DNA of 64,000 nucleotides from an uncultured Clostridium sp. (GTDB lineage Bacteria > Bacillota > Clostridia > TANB77 > CAG-508), in NCBI GenBank assembly GCA_902496295.1, contig CABVAF010000002.1:62001-126000 (forward strand), in the 5' to 3' direction. The notes below the pieces were generated by a model, which was not told the origin of the DNA, did no database searches, and saw nothing but the letters and a program-made list of their open reading frames with translations. The translations under genes were made by a program, and so were the position numbers. The first letter of the stretch is position 1; the number at the start of each line of letters is the position of its first letter. Shown here piece after piece: positions 17,441 to 25,275 of the stretch.

Positions 17441-17468
17441 ATTTTATCGTTTTTATCGAAAAAGTCAA
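17441..17468 (-). promoter_or_regulatory. Probable promoter of pilus operon
   Basis: On the minus strand TTGACT (17463-17468), a 16-nt spacer and TAAAAT (17441-17446) precede the pilMN gene by about 135 nt. A second TTGACC occurs around 17413 with a poor -10. The leader contains no recognisable c-di-GMP riboswitch. Confidence 0.55.
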
Positions 17469-17501
17469 TATTAGCTCTTAATTTTTAATGCAAATGTAAT
17501 A

Positions 17502-18410
17502 TCATTGTAATATACGTGTAACATTATTTTCATATATAATATTTTTAATTTTTTCAGCACATGCAACTGGAGAAATTTCTGCGGGAATTCCTAATTTCCA
17601 TGAAAATTTTATATTATTTTTTTGTGCAATTTCACGATTAATTCCTCCCGGTTTAGATGCTATATCTAGAACAAATACTTCCTTATTTAATAGTTCAATT
17701 TCTTTTTTATCTAAAACTAATTTTGGAATTGTATTAACAATAATTTCGAATTTTGTTAAATTATTGTTTAAATTTTCTTTTGAAATTGTATTAATAGCAT
17801 TAGCATTTAATAATTCTTTCTCTTCTTTACTATTTGGCATACAATATATATTTTCCGTAAAGTTTTTCAAAACATTACATAAAATTTTTCCTATTCTTCC
17901 ATATCCTAGGACTAAAATTTTGCTATTAAATATAGTGTTTTCTGTATTTTCTATTAAATATTTTATTATTCCTTCAACAGTAATTTTTGCATTTGTAATT
18001 ACATATCTTTCATCTTTCAATATATCTAAAAATTTATTATTATTTTTCTTTAACATCTCATCAAACTTTTCTGGAACCATTCCCGAAATTAAAAAATTAT
18101 TTTTCAAATTTAAAAAGAATTCTTCCAAACTTATTTTTAAATTTGTATATTCTCCTGTTAAATATTCCTTATCTTTGCTAATTGGTATACCTGTAACAAC
18201 TATATTGCTATTTGTAATTGCTTTTTCTAAATTTGTACACTCTTCTAGATTAGTATAATTTTCTTCATTTTCTAGTTTTTTACTTTCTATAATTTCATAA
18301 TACATTTTTTCATTTGCATATAATCTCACATAATTATCATTATCTTTTAAAAGTAATTTAGCAAGTTCTAAGTTTCTTCTATCTCCACCTATTAAACATA
18401 TATTTTTCAT
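17502..18410 (-). CDS. dpaA: Dipicolinate synthase subunit A
   Basis: A 302-residue NAD(P)-dependent oxidoreductase of the SpoVFA/DpaA family, which makes dipicolinic acid for spores from a lysine-pathway intermediate. Visible features are the N-terminal segment ICLIGGDRRNLELAKLL, the Rossmann motif LGYGRIGK near 168-175, and the typical C-terminal block DIASKPGGI...WKLGIPAEISPVACAEKI. The partner subunit SpoVFB/DpaB is not adjacent, although the two are usually side by side. It suggests a spore-forming ancestor or a living spore former. An unusual palindrome covers the region where its ribosome binding site should be. Confidence 0.85.
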   Translation of the reverse strand: MKNICLIGGDRRNLELAKLLLKDNDNYVRLYANEKMYYEIIESKKLENEENYTNLEECTNLEKAITNSNIVVTGIPISKDKEYLTGEYTNLKISLEEFFLNLKNNFLISGMVPEKFDEMLKKNNNKFLDILKDERYVITNAKITVEGIIKYLIENTENTIFNSKILVLGYGRIGKILCNVLKNFTENIYCMPNSKEEKELLNANAINTISKENLNNNLTKFEIIVNTIPKLVLDKKEIELLNKEVFVLDIASKPGGINREIAQKNNIKFSWKLGIPAEISPVACAEKIKNIIYENNVTRILQ

Positions 18411-18417
18411 AAAAAAT

Positions 18418-18438
18418 CACCCATATATTATATGGGTG
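18418..18438 (-). promoter_or_regulatory. Palindrome over the ribosome binding region of dpaA
   Basis: CACCCATATA and TATATGGGTG form a perfect 10-bp inverted repeat with a 1-nt centre, 7 nt upstream of the dpaA start codon. The only Shine-Dalgarno-like sequence, GGGTG, lies in the arm. In mRNA this would hide the ribosome binding site; in DNA it could be an operator. There is no T-run of the usual length. Confidence 0.45.
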
Positions 18439-18532
18439 TTAATTAATAAAGTTATTAAATTTTCAGTAATTTTACTATTGGTGTTATTTTCATTATTATA
18501 ATTCTATAATAATTTGGATTTAATCTCTTAAT

Positions 18533-19726
18533 TTATTTTTCTTTTTCCTTTTCTTTACTTACCTTTCTCATGTTTTCCATCATCTTTATGTCATTATTAT
18601 TTAATCTTCCTACTAATATATATGTATTTTTCAAATGTTCTCTTGCTGTTTTTTCTTTTTTATTCATCTTTACTTCCAATTTTACTTTTTCTTCATTTGG
18701 TTTAATTTTATCTTTTATAGAAAAGAAAATTGGGTCTTTCACTATTTTATCGTAAATTTCATAATCCATTTGTATAGCTAAATTAATGTAATTTACTGCT
18801 TTATCTTCCTCTCCCTTTAGCATAGCTATTTGTGCTAGATAATAATATGGTCCCGCTTCTTTTTCTTCTGATTGAACATTTTTCATAAAATATTTTTCTG
18901 CCTCTTCTAGGTCCCCATATAAAAGTGCAATTTGTCCTAAGCTAAAGTTAGGATTATATAAAAGAGAATTAAGTTCTGCTGCTTTTTCATAAAATTCTTT
19001 TGCTCTTTGGAAGTCATTAAGCATTGTATATGCAATTCCTAGATTATAATAAATATCATAGTTTGTAGCATTATATTTAAGTGCATTCATATATACGTTA
19101 ATCGCTTCTTTATATTTCTCTTGCTCCATATATATATTGCCCAACAAGTCAACCGCTTTATAATTTTCTGGAACTATTTTTACTAAATCTGTTAGTATTT
19201 CTACCGCTTCATCTTTTCTTTGATTTTCATTTAACAGTCTAGAAAGTTCGTATGTTGAAGCATAATCTCTAGGATTTATACTTACTACTTTCATATATTC
19301 CGTAATAGCCCATTCATAATTTTCCTCTTGCTCGTATATCTTCGCAAGCATCTTGTGAGCCATATAACTTTCTTCATTTTCTTCTATTATTTTTTCAAGG
19401 TATTTTTTTGCCATTTCATTTTTATTTAGTCTTATACAAGTTTTAGCTGCAATAAAATTAAATAATTCTGGAAATTGTATTTTTTTTACTTTTTCAATAA
19501 TAAGTACTACAACAGGTATTATTATTGCTAATAAATATGATATTAATCTTATTATTATATTTAATTCTATAGAAAATATTAGCTCTAGAAAACTAATTAG
19601 CATTCCTATAAATTGTACTACCAATAGATAAACATATGTAGCATTATTTTTAGATATCATTTTTAGAAAAAAGATTGTAAAAAGCGCAATTGATAATACC
19701 CCAAATATTATTTTCTCTATTATCAT
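18533..19726 (-). CDS. Membrane-anchored TPR repeat protein
   Basis: A 397-residue protein. Residues 1-80 hold three membrane helices (near 3-22, 30-50 and 58-78). From about 90 to 330 there are consecutive tetratricopeptide repeats with the typical pattern (for example YMAHKMLAKIYEQEENYEWA and YDIYYNLGIAYTMLNDFQRA). The C-terminal 60 residues are highly charged. TPR domains bind other proteins; the target is unknown. The gene lies between ppa and dpaA on the same strand. The ribosome binding site is GGAAGGG. Confidence 0.75.
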   Translation of the reverse strand: MIIEKIIFGVLSIALFTIFFLKMISKNNATYVYLLVVQFIGMLISFLELIFSIELNIIIRLISYLLAIIIPVVVLIIEKVKKIQFPELFNFIAAKTCIRLNKNEMAKKYLEKIIEENEESYMAHKMLAKIYEQEENYEWAITEYMKVVSINPRDYASTYELSRLLNENQRKDEAVEILTDLVKIVPENYKAVDLLGNIYMEQEKYKEAINVYMNALKYNATNYDIYYNLGIAYTMLNDFQRAKEFYEKAAELNSLLYNPNFSLGQIALLYGDLEEAEKYFMKNVQSEEKEAGPYYYLAQIAMLKGEEDKAVNYINLAIQMDYEIYDKIVKDPIFFSIKDKIKPNEEKVKLEVKMNKKEKTAREHLKNTYILVGRLNNNDIKMMENMRKVSKEKEKEK

Positions 19727-19744
19727 ATTATCCCTTCCTAAATA

Positions 19745-20275
19745 TTATTTTTCAAAGACTTCCTTATATCTTTCTATACATTTTTGTATTATTTTTTCTG
19801 CTTCCTCTCTGCCTAGCATTTTGTCTACTGTTGTGCATTTACCTTCTAACTGCTTATACACTTCAAAAAAGTGCTTTAATTCTGCTAGTAAATTTTGAGG
19901 TATTTCAGAAATATCTTTATAACAATTTAAAAAAGGATCATCTTTACATATTGCTATAATTTTTTCATCTTCTTCATTATCGTCTGTCATTATTAAAACC
20001 CCTATAGGATATGTTTCTACCAAAGTCATAGGTGTAATTTCTTCTTGGCATATAACAAGAACATCTAATGGATCATTATCTCCTGCATACGTTCTTGGAA
20101 TAAAACCGTAATTTGCTGGATAATGTGTAGATGTATATAATACTCTATCTAGTTTTAACATTCCAGTTTCTTTGTCTAGTTCATATTTATTTCTACAATT
20201 TTTGTTTATTTCGATTACAGATATAAAACTATCTTTTGAAATTCTATCTTTATTAATATCATGCCAAATATTCAT
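19745..20275 (-). CDS. ppa: Soluble inorganic pyrophosphatase (family I)
   Basis: Hydrolyses pyrophosphate to phosphate, pulling biosynthetic reactions forward in the cytoplasm. The family I pattern is clear: ELDKETGMLKLDRVLY, HYPANYGFIPRTYAGDNDPLDVLV with the metal-binding DxDPxD-type segment, and CKDDPF later. The length of 176 residues is standard. The start MNIWHDI is typical of the family, yet the ribosome binding site lies unusually far upstream, with a 9-bp hairpin between them (see 20285-20306). A promoter is at 20332-20360. Confidence 0.94.
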   Translation of the reverse strand: MNIWHDINKDRISKDSFISVIEINKNCRNKYELDKETGMLKLDRVLYTSTHYPANYGFIPRTYAGDNDPLDVLVICQEEITPMTLVETYPIGVLIMTDDNEEDEKIIAICKDDPFLNCYKDISEIPQNLLAELKHFFEVYKQLEGKCTTVDKMLGREEAEKIIQKCIERYKEVFEK

Positions 20276-20284
20276 AACAATTGT

Positions 20285-20306
20285 AAAATAGTTATAAAAC
20301 TATTTT
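20285..20306 (-). promoter_or_regulatory. Hairpin between Shine-Dalgarno and start codon of ppa
   Basis: On the minus strand AAAGGAG is followed by AAAATAGTT, a 4-nt loop, AACTATTTT, then 9 nt and the ATG. The stem is perfect. Linear distance from SD to ATG is more than 30 nt, but folding would bring them close. An in-frame TAG in the first arm rules out an upstream start in this frame. Confidence 0.5.
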
Positions 20307-20331
20307 CTCCTTTCTTAATAAACTCAATTAT

Positions 20332-20360
20332 AATTTAACATTTTTATATAATATAGTCAA
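20332..20360 (-). promoter_or_regulatory. Probable promoter of ppa
   Basis: On the minus strand TTGACT (20355-20360), 17-nt spacer, TAAATT (20332-20337). The -10 box is imperfect, but the -35 box is good and the place suits the gene. Confidence 0.5.
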
Positions 20361-20437
20361 CATTTAATGCACAATTGTTGATATCATGTAATAATATTTA
20401 ACTTTTAAATTTATATTATTGATGATAATTTTATACG

Positions 20438-20497
20438 AAAAAAAGACTTAAAATTGGTAAATTAATAAATTTTAATTACCATTTTTATTTTAAGTCT
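20438..20497 (-). terminator. Terminator after the small XRE operon
   Basis: AGACTTAAAAT (20444-20454) and ATTTTAAGTCT (20487-20497) form an 11-bp outer stem, with an inner TGGTAA/TTACCA pairing. On the minus strand a run of seven T follows. It ends the two-gene unit at 20591-21003. The rest of the 315-bp gap between 20276 and 20590 holds the ppa promoter and AT-rich DNA without an ORF. Confidence 0.7.
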
Positions 20498-20590
20498 ATA
20501 CTAACTTGTGTTATTAATTATTAAAAATAATGTGTATTAAATTAGTGTCAAATAATAAAAATAAACGCCTTAAGTAAAATAACTTTACAG

Positions 20591-20809
20591 TTATTTGCCT
20601 TTTAACTCTTTTAAAATGTTTTTACATAACTTATTAAATTTAATTTTGGAAAGATAACCTATTGTCTCACTAGATAAATAATTTTCTTTAAAAGCAAGTC
20701 TATTCCATTCCACTTCGGTAATGGTTTTTCTCTCTTGTTCTATATAAGCCCTCAATGCTTTTAAACTTTTGTTATAATAATCGTTATTTTCCATTTCTGC
20801 CATTACCAT
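20591..20809 (-). CDS. Small protein paired with XRE regulator
   Basis: A 72-residue, charged, probably helical protein with no motif I can name. It contains TITEVEWNRLAFKENYLSSETIGYL and a basic C-terminus. It overlaps the end of the upstream XRE regulator by 7 nt and has AGGGTGA as ribosome binding site, so the two are co-translated. Such small partners often modulate the regulator or act with it as a toxin-antitoxin-like pair, but nothing in the sequence shows toxicity. Confidence 0.6.
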   Translation of the reverse strand: MVMAEMENNDYYNKSLKALRAYIEQERKTITEVEWNRLAFKENYLSSETIGYLSKIKFNKLCKNILKELKGK

Positions 20810-21003
20810 TTCACCCTATATAACTCGTTAATGTCAACATTTAACGCCTTTGCTAATTTAACCATAACTAATAAACTAGGTGATTTTACGTTGTTTTCAA
20901 TATCATTAATATGAGTTTTCGAAACCCCGCTTTTCTCAGCTAGTTTTGTTAAAGTCATTCCTTTCTTTTCTCTTACTTGCCCTAGTAATATTTCAATATG
21001 CAT
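20803..21003 (-). CDS. XRE family helix-turn-helix regulator
   Basis: A 66-residue protein that is almost only a Cro/CI-type HTH domain: VREKKGMTLTKLAEKSGVSKTHINDIENNVKSPSL is the recognisable core, where helices 2 and 3 lie near residues 18-38. It should bind DNA as a dimer and may repress its own gene. It begins a two-gene unit with the small gene at 20591. Candidate operator sequences, such as TCCGC/GCGGA at about 21059-21072, lie in the upstream gap. Confidence 0.85.
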   Translation of the reverse strand: MHIEILLGQVREKKGMTLTKLAEKSGVSKTHINDIENNVKSPSLLVMVKLAKALNVDINELYRVKW

Positions 21004-21308
21004 TTTCCCTCACCAAAAGATATATCTGTTATTTTGTTCTATTTAAACACAGAAACTCTCCGCTGTGGCGGAAATTACATATTTTATTTCTTTTAATTTT
21101 TCGTTTAATTAGTACAACTGAATTCCCATGCTAGTTTCAAAGCTTGGTATTAATTGTAAAGACATACAATTTTTTCTATTTAATTATGTAAAATAGATAT
21201 TAGCATAGCAATGTCTTTTTGTCAAACGTCTTTTAATATGTATTTATAGGTAAAATAAGTACATTTTATTCCATATTTTATATTATTAATATAGTTTTCG
21301 CCTACTTT
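21004..21308. other. Intergenic region with one long hairpin
   Basis: Gap of about 300 bp between the XRE gene and ylmH. It contains a small GC-rich hairpin (TCCGC/GCGGA, about 21059-21072) and, at 21158-21220, a larger one: AAAGACAT pairs with ATGTCTTT and inner CTATTT pairs with AAATAG, with a T-run on the plus strand. No plus-strand gene precedes it. It could be the end of a small RNA or a chance fold. No ORF was found. Confidence 0.35.
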
Positions 21309-22118
21309 TCAAATATAATGCTCTATTGCGACAATTAGTTTGCCTTTTTTAGTTTTCCCTTCTATGTTTTTTATTATAAACTTCCCTTTTCCTCTAATTA
21401 CTATTATGTCATTTACATTTATTATCTTTGAATTCTTTGTCTCATTTATATAATTTAAAAATACCCTTTGATCCTCAATTATTTTAACTACCATTGTTCT
21501 TGAACAATGTGCAAGTTCTGAAACTATGCAATCTAATCTCATTGCAGCAACAGTAATTTTAAGTTCTTCTGTTTTTATATTAGGTTTTCTTATTGCGTTT
21601 ATTTCAAGTTCTTCTATTTCTGATTTGCTAAAACGAGTTAATTGTTTTAAATTAGTTAAAACATAATTACAAATATCTTTGCTTACTACCACATCTGCAC
21701 CATCCTCGAAAACCAATATATCTCCTATTTTTTCTCTTTTTATCCCCAACTTCATTATTCCACTTAAATAATCTTTATGTACATACTCTCCTTTTAGCTG
21801 ATTAGGTAATGTAATTCTTATTAATTTTATAAATTGTGAAAAATTGAATTTATTATTTTTAAATATATCGTCATACTTTTCTGGATATATAATAAGCATC
21901 GCTTTTTCTGTATTTTCACAAGGATAATAATATAAAAAATTCTTCTCTTTTTCTGAATTCAGTACTTCTTCTGTAATTTTTCTTTGGTACATATCTAAAA
22001 AATCGGTATTAGTTATTTGGTTTTTTGTTTTTGAAAATTTAATTTTATCTAATATTTTAGATACTAATAATTTATCTTCTTCATTTTTATATCTATTTAT
22101 TAATTCTTGCTTATCCAT
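21309..22118 (-). CDS. ylmH: YlmH family S4-domain RNA-binding protein
   Basis: A 269-residue protein of the YlmH family. The C-terminal third is an S4 domain (MRLDCIVSELAHCSRTMVVKIIEDQRVFLNYI and following), which binds structured RNA. In Bacillus, YlmH is a ribosome-associated factor linked to ribosome quality control. The N-terminal part is the family's conserved extra domain. In many Firmicutes ylmH lies in the division cluster near divIVA; here it is alone between an XRE unit and a divergent methyltransferase. Ribosome binding site GAGG. Confidence 0.85.
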   Translation of the reverse strand: MDKQELINRYKNEEDKLLVSKILDKIKFSKTKNQITNTDFLDMYQRKITEEVLNSEKEKNFLYYYPCENTEKAMLIIYPEKYDDIFKNNKFNFSQFIKLIRITLPNQLKGEYVHKDYLSGIMKLGIKREKIGDILVFEDGADVVVSKDICNYVLTNLKQLTRFSKSEIEELEINAIRKPNIKTEELKITVAAMRLDCIVSELAHCSRTMVVKIIEDQRVFLNYINETKNSKIINVNDIIVIRGKGKFIIKNIEGKTKKGKLIVAIEHYI

Positions 22119-22209
22119 ATTTTTTCTAACCTCATATAAATCTATATTAATATAATATCAAAAATCTTAAGTTATAACAAGTGGCGGCAGGTAAATCAGA
22201 ACTTTCCTA

Positions 22210-22239
22210 TTGAAAATTATAAAAAACTTATGTTATACT
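22210..22239 (+). promoter_or_regulatory. Promoter of methyltransferase gene
   Basis: TTGAAA at 22210-22215, an 18-nt spacer and TATACT at 22234-22239. The start codon is 35 nt after the -10 box. Confidence 0.65.
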
Positions 22240-22273
22240 CTGCTTATAAAAAATTATTTATGGAGGTACAATT

Positions 22274-22933
22274 ATGAGTACAGAAAACAAGAAGACTATA
22301 GAAGTGTACGAAAGAACAGCACATTTATACTTGGCTAACAGTATTGAGCATGATAATCTTGACCCAGCTAAAGCTATGCGAAAACGTGAAAAATTACAAA
22401 AGTTAATTAAAACAAGTTTTTTAGATTTACCAAAAAACGCTAAAGTATTTGAGATTGGCGCTGGAGATGGCTCTAACTCAAAATTTATTAAAGATTTAGG
22501 TTTTGATGTAACAGCAAGTGATACAGCAGATGATTTTATAAATGCTATAAAAAGTAAGAACTTACATACAATAAAATTTGACGCTTTAGAAGATAACTTT
22601 CCAGAAAAGTATTCTGGAGTTTTTTGTTGGAGAGTATTCGTTCATTTTACTAAAGAAGATGCTTCAAAAATAATTCAAAAAGTATATGATGCACTTGAGG
22701 ACAATGGAATTTTTATATTTAATGCTATGAATCGTGAAATTAGAACTATTGATAATGAGTGGGTAGATTTTAGTGGAGAATACCACATGGGAGAAGAACG
22801 TTATTATAGTTATTTCCGTCAAGAAGACTTAGACAACATAATTAATAAAACTAATTTTAAAATAAAATCTTTCTATAAAGAAGGCGGCGAAAACAATAAT
22901 AAATGGCTAGTATATGTATTAGAAAAAAATTAG
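22274..22933 (+). CDS. Class I SAM-dependent methyltransferase
   Basis: A 219-residue Rossmann-fold methyltransferase. Motif I is VFEIGAGDGSNSKFI (about residues 57-71), the acidic end of strand 2 is ASDTAD (about 80-85), and motif IV-like CWRVFVHFTKEDA follows near 118. The substrate is not evident. Similar stand-alone enzymes modify small molecules, tRNA or antibiotics. The ATG has GGAGG 7 nt upstream and its own promoter. A strong bidirectional terminator follows at 22983. Confidence 0.82.
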   Translation: MSTENKKTIEVYERTAHLYLANSIEHDNLDPAKAMRKREKLQKLIKTSFLDLPKNAKVFEIGAGDGSNSKFIKDLGFDVTASDTADDFINAIKSKNLHTIKFDALEDNFPEKYSGVFCWRVFVHFTKEDASKIIQKVYDALEDNGIFIFNAMNREIRTIDNEWVDFSGEYHMGEERYYSYFRQEDLDNIINKTNFKIKSFYKEGGENNNKWLVYVLEKN

Positions 22934-22982
22934 TCATTATGAATTAATTTTATCATTTTACATATAAAGTATTTACAACTTA

Positions 22983-23026
22983 AAAAAAAGCAGTGAAAAG
23001 ATTTTAAAATCTTTTCACTGCTTTTT
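22983..23026. terminator. Bidirectional terminator
   Basis: AAAAAGCAGTGAAAAGATTTT pairs with its complement ending in CACTGCTTTTT; the palindrome is nearly perfect with runs of A and T at both ends. It can end both the methyltransferase transcript (plus) and the orphan gene at 23036 (minus). Confidence 0.88.
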
Positions 23027-23035
23027 AGGGTTAGC

Positions 23036-23350
23036 TCATTTCCTCAATTCTCTGCGTATTTTTTCGGCCATGCCGACGTCGTTGAAAGTAATTCGAATGT
23101 TTTTCCCACTAGCTTTTACCTGCGCACCACACTTCTCGAACGTTTCTTGCATATACTGCTTTAACTCTTTCATATAGATTTGTGCCAACGCATCGTTCTG
23201 CTCCTGAAGCTGGAATTCGATAACTCTTCCTCTGCTTGGTTCCACTAATTTGAGTGGAACCTTTCCCATTTTTCTTCTCCGATACGAGTTTTGACGTGCC
23301 CGCTCTGCTCCTCTACGGAATCCCTCAGAAAACGAAGCTAAAATTCCCAT
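23036..23350 (-). CDS. Orphan basic small protein of unusual composition (cassette 4)
   Basis: A 104-residue protein that I do not recognise. The N-terminal 40 residues are rich in arginine (SEGFRRGAERARQNSYRRRK), followed by a helical middle (about 50-75) and a KNIRITFNDVGMAEKIRRELRK end. It could bind nucleic acid, but there is no known motif. The codon use is far richer in G and C than that of pepT or the methyltransferase beside it. It has its own promoter (23453-23481), a structured leader with an accessible or hidden ribosome binding site (23358-23435), and a bidirectional terminator. The ribosome binding site is AGGAGG, 7 nt before ATG. It belongs to the set of four self-contained orphan genes in this window. 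Confidence 0.68.
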   Translation of the reverse strand: MGILASFSEGFRRGAERARQNSYRRRKMGKVPLKLVEPSRGRVIEFQLQEQNDALAQIYMKELKQYMQETFEKCGAQVKASGKNIRITFNDVGMAEKIRRELRK

Positions 23351-23357
23351 ATTGTTT

Positions 23358-23435
23358 CCTCCTAAAAATATCTGGAGGTTTACACAGCCCCTCCAGAAAA
23401 AATAAATAAATTCTCTCTTGACTTTGCTGTGTAAA
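23358..23435 (-). promoter_or_regulatory. Structured leader with competing folds before orphan gene 4
   Basis: In the minus-strand RNA, TCTGGAGG and CCTCCAGA (23371-23378 and 23390-23397) form an 8-bp hairpin. Its loop contains GCTGTGTAAA, exactly complementary to TTTACACAGC further upstream (23426-23435), so a pseudoknot is possible. The CCTCC of the 3' arm can instead pair with the GGAGG of the ribosome binding site (23358-23362). Thus the hairpin and the SD-masking helix exclude each other. The design resembles translational riboswitches; the ligand, if any, is unknown. Confidence 0.5.
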
Positions 23436-23452
23436 GTGCAATAGATAAGTTT

Positions 23453-23481
23453 ATTATATCATGTTTTCCGCTAAAAATCAA
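23453..23481 (-). promoter_or_regulatory. Sigma-A promoter of orphan gene 4
   Basis: On the minus strand TTGATT (23476-23481), a 17-nt spacer and TATAAT (23453-23458), preceded by TG (extended -10). It gives a leader of about 95 nt before the start at 23350. Confidence 0.78.
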
Positions 23482-23526
23482 AACATCTCATTTTGTTGCA
23501 TAGTAAGTAAACATTCTATAACTACA

Positions 23527-24729
23527 TTATTCAGAATATTTTTTTACAATTTCCACAAGAATATCTACAACCTTTTCCATATCTTCTAAAAAAATGTATT
23601 CATATATTCCGTGAAAATTGTGTCCTCCTGTTCCAAGATTAGGACAAGGTAATCCTTTTTCAGATAAATTGGAACCATCTGTGCCACCTCTTATTTCATG
23701 AATTAAAGGTTGTACATTTACTTTTCGCATTGCTTTTTCGGCATTATCTACAAGATGTATATGTTTAGAAATTATTTCTTTCATATTGTGATATGTATCG
23801 GAAATCTCAATAGTTATACAGTTATTATATTTTTCGTTTAGGTTTCTAACTATTTTTCTAAACTCATTCTTTCTCTTTTCGAAGCCCTCTTTTTCAAAAT
23901 CTCTAATTAAAAATTTAACTTGCGTGTCTGTAACATCTCCTTGAATTGAACTGAGATGATAATATCCTTCACGTTTTTCTGTAGTTTCTGGGTATTCTTT
24001 AGGAATTAAGTTAATTATTTCATTTGCAATCAATTGCGAATTAACCATTACATTTTTAGCTGAACCCAGATGGGTAGAAATTCCCTTAATACTAATATTT
24101 ATGGTTGCCGCATTAAAATTTTCATAAGATATTTCACCTAAATTAGAGCCGTCAATTGTATAAGCAAAATCTGCTTTAAATTTAGAAAAATCAAAATAAT
24201 CTGTACCTCTTCCAATTTCTTCATCTGGAGTAAATGCAACATAAATATCGCCATGCTTAATATTATTATTTATAATATTTTCTAGCATAACCATTATTTC
24301 TGCAATTCCTGCTTTGTCGTCAGCTCCAAGTAAAGTTGTTCCATCTGTTGTAATTAAAGTTTTTCCTTTATGTTTTCTTAAGTCAGGATACTTATTCACA
24401 TCTAAATACTCTTTTTCACTAAGCTGTATAGATTCACCGTTGTAATTACGTATTATCTTGGGATTTACGTCTACATCAGTAACCGCTTCTGATGTATCCA
24501 TATGTGCTATAAAACCAATTTTAGGTGCATTTTCTACTCCCTTAAGAAAAGCATAAACATAGCAATAAGTTTCATCCAGCCAAACTTCATCCATATTTAA
24601 TTCTTTAAGTTCTTCTACTAGCACTTTTGCTAAACTTCTTTGGTTGTTTGTGCTTGGTGTTGTTTTAGTATTAGAATTTGAATTCGTCGGAATATGAATG
24701 TACTTTAAAAATTTGTTTAGTAAAGACAT
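23527..24729 (-). CDS. pepT: Peptidase T (tripeptide aminopeptidase)
   Basis: Zinc-dependent cytoplasmic aminopeptidase that takes the N-terminal residue from tripeptides. M20-type motifs are visible: AHMDTSE with H76 and D78, GADDKAG at 135-141, the catalytic PDEEIG at 168-173, and IHEIRGGTDGS near 345. The 400-residue length is standard. The start has GGAGG 8 nt upstream. The gene stands alone, between the orphan gene at 23036 and tRNA-Leu. Confidence 0.94.
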   Translation of the reverse strand: MSLLNKFLKYIHIPTNSNSNTKTTPSTNNQRSLAKVLVEELKELNMDEVWLDETYCYVYAFLKGVENAPKIGFIAHMDTSEAVTDVDVNPKIIRNYNGESIQLSEKEYLDVNKYPDLRKHKGKTLITTDGTTLLGADDKAGIAEIMVMLENIINNNIKHGDIYVAFTPDEEIGRGTDYFDFSKFKADFAYTIDGSNLGEISYENFNAATINISIKGISTHLGSAKNVMVNSQLIANEIINLIPKEYPETTEKREGYYHLSSIQGDVTDTQVKFLIRDFEKEGFEKRKNEFRKIVRNLNEKYNNCITIEISDTYHNMKEIISKHIHLVDNAEKAMRKVNVQPLIHEIRGGTDGSNLSEKGLPCPNLGTGGHNFHGIYEYIFLEDMEKVVDILVEIVKKYSE

Positions 24730-24848
24730 ATATTACCTCCTTCAAACTTTTTAATAATTTTCCTACTACAAAAATTAACTTCTGTCAGATAATTAATAAT
24801 TATATACTACCATGTTTCATATAATTTATCAATCAAGATTTAATTTTC

Positions 24849-24885
24849 AAAAACAACTACCAAATTTTAGTTAGCAGTTGTTTTT
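24849..24885. terminator. Hairpin with A and T runs
   Basis: AAAAACAACT (24849-24858) and AGTTGTTTTT (24876-24885) form a 10-bp stem in the 280-bp gap between pepT and tRNA-Leu. It may be a second terminator for the tRNA transcript or part of the pepT leader. No ORF is present in this gap. Confidence 0.5.
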
Positions 24886-24956
24886 ATTTAACTAAATCAA
24901 TTTAATATTTTCTATTCTTCCTCTAATAAATTGTAGATTAAGAATTTGAATAAAAA

Positions 24957-24995
24957 TAAAAAAAGCTGAAATTAGTTAAAATTTCAACTTTTTTC
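24957..24995 (-). terminator. Terminator of tRNA-Leu
   Basis: AAAAAGCTGAAATT pairs with AATTTCAACTTTTTT with one mismatch. It lies about 20 bp beyond the 3' end of the tRNA gene on the minus strand and ends in a T-run. Confidence 0.7.
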
Positions 24996-25013
24996 CTTCA
25001 AAACTATATGTTT

Positions 25014-25101
25014 TGGTGCAGTTGGCCGGAATCGAACCGGCACGGTTTATTCAACCGCAGGATTTTAAGTCCTGTGCGTCTGCCAGTTCCGCCACAACTG
25101 C
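25014..25101 (-). tRNA. tRNA-Leu (anticodon TAA)
   Basis: The minus strand folds as a class II tRNA of 88 nt with the 3' CCA encoded. The acceptor arm is GCAGTTG pairing with CAACTGC. The anticodon stem is CAGGA/TCCTG with a loop reading CTTAAAA, so the anticodon is TAA, and a long variable arm (GCGGTTGAATAAACCGT) follows, as expected for leucine. The T arm has GGTTCGATTCC. It reads UUA, the most used leucine codon in AT-rich genomes. Confidence 0.95.
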
Positions 25102-25275
25102 ATTTATTGAACTGACAAGATATATTGTACTACGCTTATTTATGTTTTGTCAAGACGTTTTTGCAAATTTATTAATTTTTTGAACCGATATTTTTTGAAC
25201 TCAAATTTTTAAACTTCTTTTGGAAGTTACTTTTACAATTTACTATTTTTGGGCTTATACTTTTTAAGCTATATA

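Noticed and set aside
17327..17501. Possible c-di-GMP riboswitch before the pilus operon
   Set aside because: Leader is too short and lacks the conserved motifs of either c-di-GMP class.
20591..21003. XRE pair as a toxin-antitoxin system
   Set aside because: The small partner has no recognisable toxin fold or motif, so only the regulator is claimed.
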